Shown here piece after piece: positions 32,751-41,664 of a DNA stretch of 64,000 nucleotides. The first letter of the stretch is position 1. Each line of letters opens with the position of its first letter. The notes beneath the pieces were generated by a model. It made no database searches, had not been told where the DNA came from, and saw only the letters and a program-made list of their open reading frames with translations. The stretch covers positions 186,001-250,000 of the forward strand of contig NZ_FSRC01000002.1 of NCBI RefSeq assembly GCF_900129785.1, given 5' to 3'. The translations under genes and the position numbers were made by a program. The stretch is from Algoriphagus halophilus. GTDB taxonomy: Bacteria; Bacteroidota; Bacteroidia; Cytophagales; Cyclobacteriaceae.

Positions 32751-34289
32751 ATGAGTAAAGAAGTTCGCGTAAGATTTGCCCCATCCCCTACCGGCCCCTT
32801 ACATATTGGTGGTGTACGTACTGCCCTTTACAATTACCTTTTTGCCCGAAAAATGGGAGGAAAGTTTTTGTTGAGAATTGAGGACACAGACCAAATGAGA
32901 TTTGTTCCCGGCGCTGAAAAATACATTCAGGAATCATTGGCTTGGTTAGGAATATCTGCTGACGAAAGCCCATGGAAACCTGGAGACTGCGGACCTTATA
33001 GACAATCAGAACGAAAAGCTGATTACATGCAATATGCGTTGGATTTGGTGGAAGCTGGCCATGCTTATTATGCTTTTGATACGTCTGAGGAGTTGGAAGC
33101 GATGCGTGAGCGTCTAACCGCTGCTCGGGTAGTTCAACCCCAATATAATAGTATCACTAGAACTCAGATGAAGAACTCGCTTACTCTTCCTGAAGAAGAA
33201 GTAAAAGCAAGATTAGCATCAGGAGATCCTTACGTAATACGAGTAAAAATCCCTAGAAAAGAAGAGGTAAGATTAAACGACATGATCCGTGGTTGGGTGA
33301 TGGTCCATTCCAGCACCTTGGACGACAAAGTCTTGATGAAGTCTGACGGAATGCCTACCTACCATTTAGCAAATATCGTGGATGATCATCTAATGGGAAT
33401 TACCCATGTCATCAGAGGAGAAGAATGGTTGCCTTCGGCTCCATTACACGTGTTGTTGTATAAGTTCTTTGGCTGGGAAGATACCATGCCTCAATTCGCT
33501 CACTTACCTCTTTTATTAAAGCCCAATGGAAACGGAAAACTTTCCAAGCGAGATGGAGATAAGCTAGGATTCCCTGTATTTCCATTGAATTGGGAGAATC
33601 AAGAAACAGGAGAGACTGCTGCTGGATTTAGAGAGCAAGGATATTTACCTGATGCATTTGTAAATTTCTTAGCATTCCTAGGGTGGAACCCAGGCGATGA
33701 TCGAGAACTATTTTCTTTAGAAGAATTAGTAGAAGCGTTCTCAGTAGAACGAATTGGCAAATCAGGAACCAAGTTTGATATAGAAAAAGCTAAATGGTAC
33801 AATGAGCAATACTTGAGAGCTAAAAGTGACCAGGAACTTGCCAATTACATCATTGAAGATGCCTCCAAAGAAGGAATTGAATTAAAACAAGAAGTGGCAG
33901 AACAAGCAGCCGGATTAACCAAAGGCAGGATAACTTTCCCTCAGGATCTATGGAATGAAAGTAAATTCTTGTTTGTTCCTTTAACTTCATTCGATGAAGA
34001 CGTAGCCGCTAAAAAGTGGAATGGAGATGCTGTAAAAGTATTGACACACTATTCCGAAGCAATTACCCATTATGAAGGAACTTTTGACGCAGAAACGGCC
34101 AAAACCATGTTGGGCGCCTCCGCAGAAGTAGAAGGCATTAAGCTAGGGAAAGTAATGCAAGCAGTACGACTTGCAGTAACTGGATCGGGAGCTGGGCCGG
34201 ATTTGATGGAAGTTTTTGCTATTTTAGGTGCTCAAGAAGTGTCCAACCGCATTCAATTTGCGTTAAATACACTTCCAGTAATTGCCTAA
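32751..34289 (+). CDS. gltX: Glutamyl-tRNA synthetase
   Basis: 512 residues, class I synthetase charging tRNA-Glu. The HIGH motif appears as PSPTGPLHIGGVRTALYN near 12-29, and KMSKS as GKLSKRDGD near 261-269. The middle contains LLRIEDTD near 41-48 and HVIRGEEWLPSAPLH near 223-237. The C-terminal anticodon-binding helical domain runs from about 345. In Bacteroidota a single GltX is usual; whether it is discriminating cannot be read here. It is followed by a small gene 11 nt downstream. Confidence 0.96.
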   Translation: MSKEVRVRFAPSPTGPLHIGGVRTALYNYLFARKMGGKFLLRIEDTDQMRFVPGAEKYIQESLAWLGISADESPWKPGDCGPYRQSERKADYMQYALDLVEAGHAYYAFDTSEELEAMRERLTAARVVQPQYNSITRTQMKNSLTLPEEEVKARLASGDPYVIRVKIPRKEEVRLNDMIRGWVMVHSSTLDDKVLMKSDGMPTYHLANIVDDHLMGITHVIRGEEWLPSAPLHVLLYKFFGWEDTMPQFAHLPLLLKPNGNGKLSKRDGDKLGFPVFPLNWENQETGETAAGFREQGYLPDAFVNFLAFLGWNPGDDRELFSLEELVEAFSVERIGKSGTKFDIEKAKWYNEQYLRAKSDQELANYIIEDASKEGIELKQEVAEQAAGLTKGRITFPQDLWNESKFLFVPLTSFDEDVAAKKWNGDAVKVLTHYSEAITHYEGTFDAETAKTMLGASAEVEGIKLGKVMQAVRLAVTGSGAGPDLMEVFAILGAQEVSNRIQFALNTLPVIA

Positions 34290-34300
34290 ACCATAAGACG

Positions 34301-34501
34301 ATGGCCAAAAAAAAGAAGAAAGATACCGATCCAAAAGTGCATGAAGATTTGAAAGGATTCAAAATGGACATTAATTCATTTGGAGAAATTTCATCCAGCT
34401 TTTCCATTGATAAAATCAATGAATTCTTAAATAAGAATGTAGAAGATAAGAAGCTGAAAGACAGAGATGATCTGGACACAGATGAAGGTAAAAAAGAATG
34501 A
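34301..34501 (+). CDS. Small charged protein, 66 aa
   Basis: Starts 11 nt after gltX and ends just before a terminator, so probably cotranscribed. The product is Lys/Asp-rich: MAKKKKKDTDPKVHEDLKGF, a hydrophobic-patterned centre (INSFGEISSSFSIDKINEFLNK) and an acidic/lysine tail. No signal peptide or membrane segment. A similar small gene after gltX is, to my memory, conserved in Cytophagales, but the function is unknown. Confidence 0.65.
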   Translation: MAKKKKKDTDPKVHEDLKGFKMDINSFGEISSSFSIDKINEFLNKNVEDKKLKDRDDLDTDEGKKE

Positions 34502-34530
34502 AATTTCACTAATAAATTTTAACATAACTA

Positions 34531-34554
34531 AAAGCTCCTATTTGGAGCTTTTTT
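34531..34554 (+). terminator. Rho-independent terminator after gltX and the small gene
   Basis: AAAGCTCC-TATTT-GGAGCTTT with a T run, 30 nt after the small gene's stop. It lies only 29 nt before the start of the next gene at 34583. Confidence 0.9.
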
Positions 34555-34582
34555 GTTTTATTTAGAAAACTAAATTGTCATA

Positions 34583-37243
34583 ATGTTTCGAAATATTCAT
34601 TTTTGGTCTTCTAGACGAATTTTCTTTTGTATTCTTTTTTTAATTGCTCCATTACACCTCTACGGGCAAAATATCAACTTCTCAGGTACAATCACAGATG
34701 AATCAACCGGGCAAGCCCTGAAAGACATTCATGTTTTTGTCCCTAATTCTACCTTCCAAACTTTTTCAGATTCCCTAGGCCGCTTCACTATTCCAAATAT
34801 GCCTGCCGGAAGGTGGGAAATTGCATTGATCGGTGAAGGTTTTGAGAAAATTCAACAAGTCATAGAGCTTAAGAAAACACAGGTACCCAACTTTGACTTT
34901 TCGCTTTTGCCTACCAAAATAATGGCTCCTCCTGCCTTAAAATTGACAGAAAAAAAGAGAGAGAAATTAATAGAAGATTTTACCTCCCATTTTTTATTCA
35001 CCAGCAAGTATCAGAATCAGCTACGGCTTCTAAACCCGGAAGGATTGCTGTTTTTTGAAAAGGATAATTCAAATGAGCTGATGGTCGACACCAATGGATA
35101 CCTGATTTTCATCAATGATCAAACGGGCTTCCTTTTCACCTTGTATTTTGACCAACCTCAATCTCTTGAAGACCCAATTTCAACTGATCAAATCGAACTT
35201 GCCTTCTTGGATTTAATCAATGAGGTACCTGAATTAATTGAAGCAAGAAATTCAGAGCGGGAAAAGATTTTCTTGAATTCCCCAGCTTTCACATTAAGGC
35301 AAATGCTGACTGGAGAAATCAGTACTTCGGACGAACCTGAAGGAATTCAGGTAGCCTTTGGTAAATATCCGGGAGAATATCTTTTAACCTTTCCTAAGCC
35401 TTTTATTATCCAAGGAAAAGGATCGATTAGTTATTCTGATGACCAGCTTCCCGTAAGGTCTGAAGGAGCCGTGGTTTTTGAAGATCAGCTGATGCTAGAG
35501 GGAGGCTTTTCAGAGATCCATCCCTTAGATCAATTGCCAAGAAATTTCAATGGCGAAAAAACCCTTCAATTGGCCAACATTGAAAAGAATGCCCAAGTCA
35601 TGCAAGAAAAAGTGTTTTTGCAGACGGATCGAAGTCATTACCTAAAAGGGGAGACATTATTTTTCAAAGCCAATATGATTTATGCCAACCCATTATTGGG
35701 ACCAGAATTGAGCAAAGTACTCCACATAGAAATTTTAGATACAACAGGCTACCAGGAAATCCATGAAATCTTCAAGATTAACCAGGGTAAAGCATTCGGT
35801 TCAATAGAATTGCCTGTAGGGCTGAATCAGCAAAATTATCTCATAAGGGCCTATACCTCATGGAGCCTTAATTATGGTAATCATCAAGGAACAATACTTC
35901 CTATTCAAATTCTAGATCCCAGCTTAAGACCATTGAACTCAACTCCCGAAACACTGGCAAAAAAAGTAAGTATCTTTTCAGACAAACAAGTATATCAGGC
36001 AGGAGAACTAGTCAACTTAAATGTAATGGTTCGAGATGATCAGGGAAGACCCATTGCTTCTGATCTAGCGATCAGGGTATTGGATTTAAGTCAAAGTAAT
36101 CCTGTAAACTCTTCAAAAACCATTGAGGAAAGTTTTGAGCTCTCTCCTGTTCCAATTGACACGGACTTCACCAAATACCAATATCCTATAGAAAGTAGAT
36201 TTACTGTAAAAGGAGAAATCCAGGACACTGATAAGAACCCCATAGAAGGGAACGTAACTGCCTTAATCAATGGATTGGGAAACATAGAAAAGTATAAAGT
36301 TGGGAAGGATGGAGAATTTGAAATCCCTCAGCTCTCCTTTGAAGGTGAATTTGAAATTGCGGTACAAGGTACTTCGAAAGAAGGTTTTCCAATCAGGCAA
36401 ATATCATTGGAAGTAGAAGATTATCACCTAGAGGGCCCTCTCACTCATTTTAATTTCCCAAAACTGACATCCAATAATGTTCCTCCTTTGACGGCACAGG
36501 AAATACAGGCTAACATGGAGCAGGGCGAGATTTTGTTGGATGAATTTGTGATTGATGAGGAGAAATCAGATCCAACAGGCCCCATGATTTATGGACAGCC
36601 TGATAGTTCTGTTGACCCTAGCAAATTACAATTGAATGGCAGCACATCTCAATTCATTTATTTATTAGCAGGCCAGGTGGCTGGAATGAGCGTTACTGGA
36701 AACCCTCCATCCATCAGATTTAGAAACGGAGGTGAGCCCTTGGTTATGATTGATGGTGTACCTGTGAATCCTCCATCAGGACCTATGATCGGCGGGGGGA
36801 GTCCTGCCGGCCGTACCGCAACGGATATTATATCCGGAATCAATGTCTTTGCTATTGAGCGAGTGGAAGTCATCAAAAGAACCGTCCCTATGTTAGGTGA
36901 AGCAGGAAGAAATGGCATTATCTCTATTTTCATGAAAACTGGAGAAGAACTTCAAAAGGCGAATGACGCCATCAGAAATAATTTTACTCCTTTCAAACTT
37001 CAAGGATTTCAACAACAAAAATCTTTTCAAGAAGTGGTGGAGGAACAACAGCTCAATCCTTTGTTGAGGGGGTTGAAACCTACCTTGTATTGGAATCCAG
37101 AAGTAATCACCAATACAGAAGAACTATCCCAAGCAATTCAATTTAAAAGTTCAGAATCAGCTGCGCCAATGTGGGTGGAAATCAAAGGAATTACAGCAGA
37201 TGGACAACCGGTGGAAGGTAAATTCGTCATTAATCAACAATAG
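34583..37243 (+). CDS. Secreted carboxypeptidase-regulatory-like / MG2 / TonB-plug protein (paralog A)
   Basis: 886 residues. Signal peptide 1-29 (ending YGQ); a CarboxypepD-reg-like beta sandwich (about 31-110, FSGTITDESTGQALKDIHVF); an uncharacterised middle region (about 125-330); a macroglobulin MG2-like domain (about 341-455, EKVFLQTDRSHYLKGETLFF, ending IRAYTSWSLNYG); a second Ig-like module; a TonB-plug-like domain near 689-795 (YLLAGQVAGMSVTG, LVMIDGVPVNPPSG, ERVEVIKRTVPMLGEAGRNG) and a terminal module with LYWNPE near 837. No TonB-receptor barrel is present, so it cannot be a transporter by itself. It is a paralog of the next gene. Role unknown; partner or surveillance protein of the outer membrane is inference. 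Confidence 0.8.
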   Translation: MFRNIHFWSSRRIFFCILFLIAPLHLYGQNINFSGTITDESTGQALKDIHVFVPNSTFQTFSDSLGRFTIPNMPAGRWEIALIGEGFEKIQQVIELKKTQVPNFDFSLLPTKIMAPPALKLTEKKREKLIEDFTSHFLFTSKYQNQLRLLNPEGLLFFEKDNSNELMVDTNGYLIFINDQTGFLFTLYFDQPQSLEDPISTDQIELAFLDLINEVPELIEARNSEREKIFLNSPAFTLRQMLTGEISTSDEPEGIQVAFGKYPGEYLLTFPKPFIIQGKGSISYSDDQLPVRSEGAVVFEDQLMLEGGFSEIHPLDQLPRNFNGEKTLQLANIEKNAQVMQEKVFLQTDRSHYLKGETLFFKANMIYANPLLGPELSKVLHIEILDTTGYQEIHEIFKINQGKAFGSIELPVGLNQQNYLIRAYTSWSLNYGNHQGTILPIQILDPSLRPLNSTPETLAKKVSIFSDKQVYQAGELVNLNVMVRDDQGRPIASDLAIRVLDLSQSNPVNSSKTIEESFELSPVPIDTDFTKYQYPIESRFTVKGEIQDTDKNPIEGNVTALINGLGNIEKYKVGKDGEFEIPQLSFEGEFEIAVQGTSKEGFPIRQISLEVEDYHLEGPLTHFNFPKLTSNNVPPLTAQEIQANMEQGEILLDEFVIDEEKSDPTGPMIYGQPDSSVDPSKLQLNGSTSQFIYLLAGQVAGMSVTGNPPSIRFRNGGEPLVMIDGVPVNPPSGPMIGGGSPAGRTATDIISGINVFAIERVEVIKRTVPMLGEAGRNGIISIFMKTGEELQKANDAIRNNFTPFKLQGFQQQKSFQEVVEEQQLNPLLRGLKPTLYWNPEVITNTEELSQAIQFKSSESAAPMWVEIKGITADGQPVEGKFVINQQ

Positions 37244-37283
37244 CTTACTTTTAAAGTTTAAACCCCAACTATAAACAAAGAAC

Positions 37284-40055
37284 ATGAAGTTCATTTTAAC
37301 AACCCTATTCGTATTCCTTGGAATTCACTTTTTGGTTCTTGCCCAATCAGGCACAGTCACTGGAGTCGTCACTGATGCGGAAACAGGTGAAACCTTGCCT
37401 TTTTGTAATGTATTTATCAATAATACGACCATCGCTACAGTCACTGACATGGATGGGAAATACGTTCTTTCAAATCTGGAACCAGGCCCTTTGGAAATTG
37501 GATTCTCCTTTATCGGCTATGTAGCTGAAACCAAAAAAATAACACTCAACCCAGGAGGCACTTCCACAGTCAACTTAAATATGCAACCTTTTGCTCAGGA
37601 ATTGAGCGATGTGGAAATCAAAGCCTCTAGAGACAAAAGTTGGGAAAGAGACCTTAGAAAATTTGAAAATCTCTTTTTAGGGAATGACGAAATTGCCAGT
37701 AAGTCAACTATTGAAAACCCTTGGGTGATCGATTTCCCTGAACCCGAAGAGAAAAACACGTTCCAAGCCACGGCTGGGATTCCTTTAGAAATCACCAATA
37801 ATTATTTAGGCTACAAAATCAGCTTTGACTTAAAAGAGTTTTTTGACTCTCCTACCAACTATAGAATCGCTGGTGCTGCCAGATTCGAAGAAATGGTTCC
37901 AGAAACAGAGGATCAACGTAGTACCTGGGAAAATAACCGAGCTGAGGTCTACAGAAAATCTCCAATGAATATGTTTCGAGCGATGATCACTGGTGATCAA
38001 GAAAAAGAAGGATTCTTCCTCTACGGTGATAAACCAGGAGGGTCTCCGTCCATGAATATGCGCTCAGATATTTTCGCAAACGAATTGGGTAAATCAGTAG
38101 TGCCTTACAAACCAGATAATTTGGTCACACCTGCTCCAAATAAAGAGGGTGAGTATTTGATCAATTTGAAAGGAAGAATTGAGATTCACTACCAAAAAGG
38201 ATATTCTCAAGTCAACACTTATAAGGATGCTCCTTACCCTGTTTCCTGGTTAGAAGTGTATAAAAACACGGTGCGTGTCAAGGAAAACGGAATGGTCTTA
38301 AACCCTCAGGATTTGGTATTCTCAGGAGATATGGATCGGAAAAGAATTTCTACTCTACTTCCTTTGGATTATGATGCAGAGAAAGCCATCCAACTTCAAG
38401 ACTTAGAAAAAACAGCCGCAAATTATCAGGAGAAAGTGTTTGTCCATAAAGACAAACCTTACTACTACGCGGGAGATCAACTCTATTTAAAGGCCTATTT
38501 TAAATATGGGAATCCATACTTACGGGATGAACTTAGCAAGGTATTGTATGTAGAAGTGATTAATCAAAATAGAGATTTGATTATTGAAAAGAAGCTTCCA
38601 ATACGAGATGGGATTGCTGTTGGAAATTTCTCACTTCCTGACACGCTTTCTCAGGAAAATTATTTCTTAAGAGCCTATACCAATTGGCAAAAAAATTATG
38701 GCCCTAACCATTATTTTGTGGAACCTGTCAGCATACTAACTCCTTACCAAAGAGTGGTAGAATTTGAATCCAGAGAATTTCGAGAGCCTACTGGAATCGC
38801 GGTAACGGCCGATAAGGAGGATTATGGAAAAAAAGAAAAAGTCACTTTGACAATTAAAACGCTTTCTGAAAAACAGATGCCTCTTTCTTCCAATATTTCT
38901 GTGGCTGTAGTAGATCAAACACAGGTTTTACCTATTGAGGAAACAAGTAATATCAGTACTGACTTCCAACTTGAATCCATTCCATCCAGCATGGGATTGG
39001 ACCGTTTTACTTATCCGGTAGAAAAATCTCTTTCCTTGGAGGGCTTTGTAACCGATGATAAAGGCAAACCCACTTCTGCCTTGATTACGGCCTTTGTCAA
39101 CGATTTTGAGGGAATGGTGGACCTAGAATCCAATAGAGATGGAGAATTCACAATGGAAGAAATGGAGTTTTACGGCCCTTTAAAACTTGCATTTAAAGCC
39201 ACGGACAAAAAAGGAAATACAGCAGGCACCGTAAAATTAATAGATGATTTAAAGGCGCCAGTAGCACTTCCAACGAATGCATATTTCCCAAAAAAGGAAA
39301 CCGTATCCACTTCTATCAGACCTGAACCACCGTTATTAGAAGAACAAGAAGATGCTCCCGAGGAAGAAGAAGCAAAAGAAAAAACTGAGAAAAAAGCCCT
39401 CTATGGCACTCCAAACTATATTGTACCCGGAGAAAAATTAATGGCCACTGGCAATACCGCTGATTTGGTCAATAGTTTGGCAGGGAATGTTCCAAGTATG
39501 CGAGTAACCTTAGCGGGAGCCTCTGGACAGCAACAAATCAGGTTGAGAGGAGGTGCTGTTTCAGCAAATGGAAACCTAGAGCCATTAGTAATGGTGAATG
39601 GAACAATATTGGCACAAACAGGTGCTACTACCGCTGCTGATAATTTAAGGAATATTAATGTTCAGGACATTGACCGAGTGGAAGTGGTAACTCGAACGGT
39701 ATCTATGCTAGGTGATCAGGGTAGAAATGGTGTAATTGCTGTTTATCTGAAGGAATATGATCCCAATGCAGAAAATCCATTGATGTCTGGAGAAGGCTTG
39801 AATACTTATACTGTCGAAGGTTATACCACTTATAAGCCCATTTATGTAATGGATTATTCGCAGGAAAACGATCCTGACTTGATTGACAAAAGACAAACTT
39901 TATACTGGAATCCATATTTAGTTACGGATGATAATGGAACAGTCACCATCACCTTTTACACCAATGAGAATGGAGGCCCTATGAGTGTATATGTAAAAGG
40001 CCTAGGGGTAAATGGACAGGGATTATCCGGTTCTTTTACGATCAATTCCAAATAA
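37284..40055 (+). CDS. Secreted carboxypeptidase-regulatory-like / MG2 / TonB-plug protein (paralog B)
   Basis: 923 residues, same architecture as the gene before it: signal peptide 1-20 (ending VLAQ); CarboxypepD-reg-like domain (SGTVTGVVTDAETGETLPFC at 22-41); a middle region with a YRKSPMNMFRAMITGDQEKE segment that parallels FLNSPAFTLRQMLTGE in paralog A; MG2-like domain from about 381 (EKVFVHKDKPYYYAGDQLYL ... RAYTNWQKNYG); an acidic linker near 688-705; a plug-like domain (LVNSLAGNVPSMRVTLAG, LEPLVMVNGTIL, DRVEVVTRTVSMLGDQGRNG); and a terminal LYWNPYLVTDDNGTVTITFY module like that of alpha-2-macroglobulin-type proteins. No beta barrel. The pair looks like a tandem duplication that has diverged. 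Confidence 0.8.
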   Translation: MKFILTTLFVFLGIHFLVLAQSGTVTGVVTDAETGETLPFCNVFINNTTIATVTDMDGKYVLSNLEPGPLEIGFSFIGYVAETKKITLNPGGTSTVNLNMQPFAQELSDVEIKASRDKSWERDLRKFENLFLGNDEIASKSTIENPWVIDFPEPEEKNTFQATAGIPLEITNNYLGYKISFDLKEFFDSPTNYRIAGAARFEEMVPETEDQRSTWENNRAEVYRKSPMNMFRAMITGDQEKEGFFLYGDKPGGSPSMNMRSDIFANELGKSVVPYKPDNLVTPAPNKEGEYLINLKGRIEIHYQKGYSQVNTYKDAPYPVSWLEVYKNTVRVKENGMVLNPQDLVFSGDMDRKRISTLLPLDYDAEKAIQLQDLEKTAANYQEKVFVHKDKPYYYAGDQLYLKAYFKYGNPYLRDELSKVLYVEVINQNRDLIIEKKLPIRDGIAVGNFSLPDTLSQENYFLRAYTNWQKNYGPNHYFVEPVSILTPYQRVVEFESREFREPTGIAVTADKEDYGKKEKVTLTIKTLSEKQMPLSSNISVAVVDQTQVLPIEETSNISTDFQLESIPSSMGLDRFTYPVEKSLSLEGFVTDDKGKPTSALITAFVNDFEGMVDLESNRDGEFTMEEMEFYGPLKLAFKATDKKGNTAGTVKLIDDLKAPVALPTNAYFPKKETVSTSIRPEPPLLEEQEDAPEEEEAKEKTEKKALYGTPNYIVPGEKLMATGNTADLVNSLAGNVPSMRVTLAGASGQQQIRLRGGAVSANGNLEPLVMVNGTILAQTGATTAADNLRNINVQDIDRVEVVTRTVSMLGDQGRNGVIAVYLKEYDPNAENPLMSGEGLNTYTVEGYTTYKPIYVMDYSQENDPDLIDKRQTLYWNPYLVTDDNGTVTITFYTNENGGPMSVYVKGLGVNGQGLSGSFTINSK

Positions 40056-40090
40056 TTACGAGTGCTAGTTGGATTTCTTTAATTTTGAGC

Positions 40091-40768
40091 ATGAACCGAA
40101 TTATTTTGGCATTGGTCCTTGTGATCAGTTCCTTTTCTCTAAACGCACAGACAAGTATTGGAATCAAAGGAGGATATACCACCTCCTCCTTTTCTTACAT
40201 CCCTGCCTTGAATATCAGAAGCATTTCCGTTGACGGACTCTCTGCTCCTACTTTCGCTTTTGTTTTCGAACATTTCAATGCAAAAAATGCAGGAATTGAA
40301 TTGAATGTTCAATATCTGTCTACTGGTTACAACCAGAGCATTACAGATACAGAAGGGGCTATTTTGAGCAATGAAACTCAGCTTGATTACCTGAAAATAC
40401 CCATGATGGCGAGCTTCTTTATAGGAAGATCCGGAAGATTTCAAATCAAATTCGGACCACATCTTGGTTACTTATTGAGTGCAAATGATATCCAGAGGGA
40501 TATTATAGATAGCTCGCCTCCTGAAATCCCCACTTATGGAGGGGCCGATGACAATCCAAAAAAATTAATGTATGGACTAAGCGCCGGCGCAGGTATTTCT
40601 AAACTTTTTGGTAAAAGTACCATTGCTGGAGAGGTACGGTTTGGTTATGATTTTACCAATCCAGAATCCCAAGAAAGGATCTTTGATTTAAATTTCACCA
40701 CTTTGGAATTCACTCTTGCATACCTTTTTCAAATCAAGGATGCCAAGGTGAAAGTGACACCAAAATAA
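40091..40768 (+). CDS. PorT-family outer-membrane beta-barrel protein
   Basis: 225 residues: signal peptide 1-20 (ending LNAQ), then alternating amphipathic strands of a small barrel, beginning TSIGIKGGYTTSSFSYIP. Segments such as KIPMMASFFIGRSGRFQIKF and KFGPHLGYLLS are typical of the outer membrane beta-barrel (PorT-like) domain. The C-terminus is not a strong Omp F/W signal (ends KVKVTPK). The ATG at 40091 is preferred to the TTG two codons upstream. It lies 35 nt after paralog B. Confidence 0.8.
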   Translation: MNRIILALVLVISSFSLNAQTSIGIKGGYTTSSFSYIPALNIRSISVDGLSAPTFAFVFEHFNAKNAGIELNVQYLSTGYNQSITDTEGAILSNETQLDYLKIPMMASFFIGRSGRFQIKFGPHLGYLLSANDIQRDIIDSSPPEIPTYGGADDNPKKLMYGLSAGAGISKLFGKSTIAGEVRFGYDFTNPESQERIFDLNFTTLEFTLAYLFQIKDAKVKVTPK

Positions 40769-40855
40769 TTCAGCTGATAAGAATTGGCTGAAACTTTTTA
40801 TTTTTTTTAAACCCATTGTCATATATCCCGAATAATATCCGACTAACCTATGTAA

Positions 40856-41350
40856 ATGAATCGCCAGCAACTTGACCATATTCTCCAAACCTACCACAGG
40901 GATGCTTACATCTGGGCAAGGCAGTGCTGTTCATTTGATGACGAATTAGCCAAGGATGTTCTTCAACAGGTTTATTTAAAAATCTTAGAAGGAAAAGCAA
41001 AGCTGAAAAATATTGATAAGGCAAAGACTTGGCTTTTCTCAATTATTCGATATACTTCCATAGATCAATTAAGGGCCTCCGGCAAATTGGTATCCTTGGA
41101 AGAGTCCTATGAAGTACCAGATGTACAGGAGGAAATGGATCAGACGGATTACCAAGGGTTAATCAAGAAATTACCCAAAATGCAACAGGAGGTACTACTG
41201 ATGGTATTTTATCATCAGATGACAATAGAGCAAAGTGCCGAAGTTCTACAAATCGGACTAGGAACCGCAAGAACACATTACGATCGCGGTAAAAAGAAAC
41301 TCAAGGAAATCATTACAAAAACCCAAACACAGGAGCACTATGGAAGATAA
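40856..41350 (+). CDS. ECF-type RNA polymerase sigma factor
   Basis: 164 residues with sigma2 (AKDVLQQVYLKILEGKAK near 33-50, containing the core-binding region, and KTWLFSIIRYTSIDQLR near 57-73) and sigma4 (LPKMQQEVLLMVFYHQMTIEQSAEVLQIGLGTARTHYDRGKKKL, about 106-150, a helix-turn-helix). The separation by a short acidic linker is typical of extracytoplasmic function sigma factors. It overlaps the next gene by 11 nt, so the pair is translationally coupled as sigma/anti-sigma pairs usually are. Confidence 0.9.
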   Translation: MNRQQLDHILQTYHRDAYIWARQCCSFDDELAKDVLQQVYLKILEGKAKLKNIDKAKTWLFSIIRYTSIDQLRASGKLVSLEESYEVPDVQEEMDQTDYQGLIKKLPKMQQEVLLMVFYHQMTIEQSAEVLQIGLGTARTHYDRGKKKLKEIITKTQTQEHYGR

Positions 41351-41651
41351 CGCAGAACTGAAAAGGTTTTTTGAAAATATGAAGGAGCAAGATCAACAAT
41401 TGGAAATCCCTCCTTACCCAAGCTATAAAACAAGAAAAATCAATTTCTGGATTCCGGCGGGGATTGCAGCCTCTTTGGCATTGCTAGGCTTGATTATGAA
41501 CGAGCCTCAACCAATTCCTGAAGCACCGAAAGAAGTTTTAATTATCACACTTCAGGAAGATGAAAACAATGAACAAGAATTTATCATTGAAGAAACTACC
41601 TATTTGGATGTTTGGGAATCTCCCACTGCCTCTTTACTTACTGACTTCTAA
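41340..41651 (+). CDS. Small single-pass membrane protein, probable anti-sigma factor
   Basis: 103 residues. An N-terminal cytoplasmic part (MEDNAELKRFFENMKEQDQQ, 1-33), one transmembrane helix at about 35-52 (INFWIPAGIAASLALLGLIM) and an acidic periplasmic tail. No zinc-finger anti-sigma motif is present. Position and 11 nt overlap with the sigma gene make it the candidate anti-sigma factor; the sequence alone does not prove it. The C-terminal part is proline-poor and rich in Glu and Asp. Confidence 0.65.
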   Translation: MEDNAELKRFFENMKEQDQQLEIPPYPSYKTRKINFWIPAGIAASLALLGLIMNEPQPIPEAPKEVLIITLQEDENNEQEFIIEETTYLDVWESPTASLLTDF

Positions 41652-41664
41652 ACCAACTTATATT

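Noticed and set aside
41560-41664. N-terminal extension of the Spy-like protein
   Set aside because: Overlaps the preceding gene, lacks a signal peptide in front and is not needed; ATG at 41665 begins a proper signal peptide.
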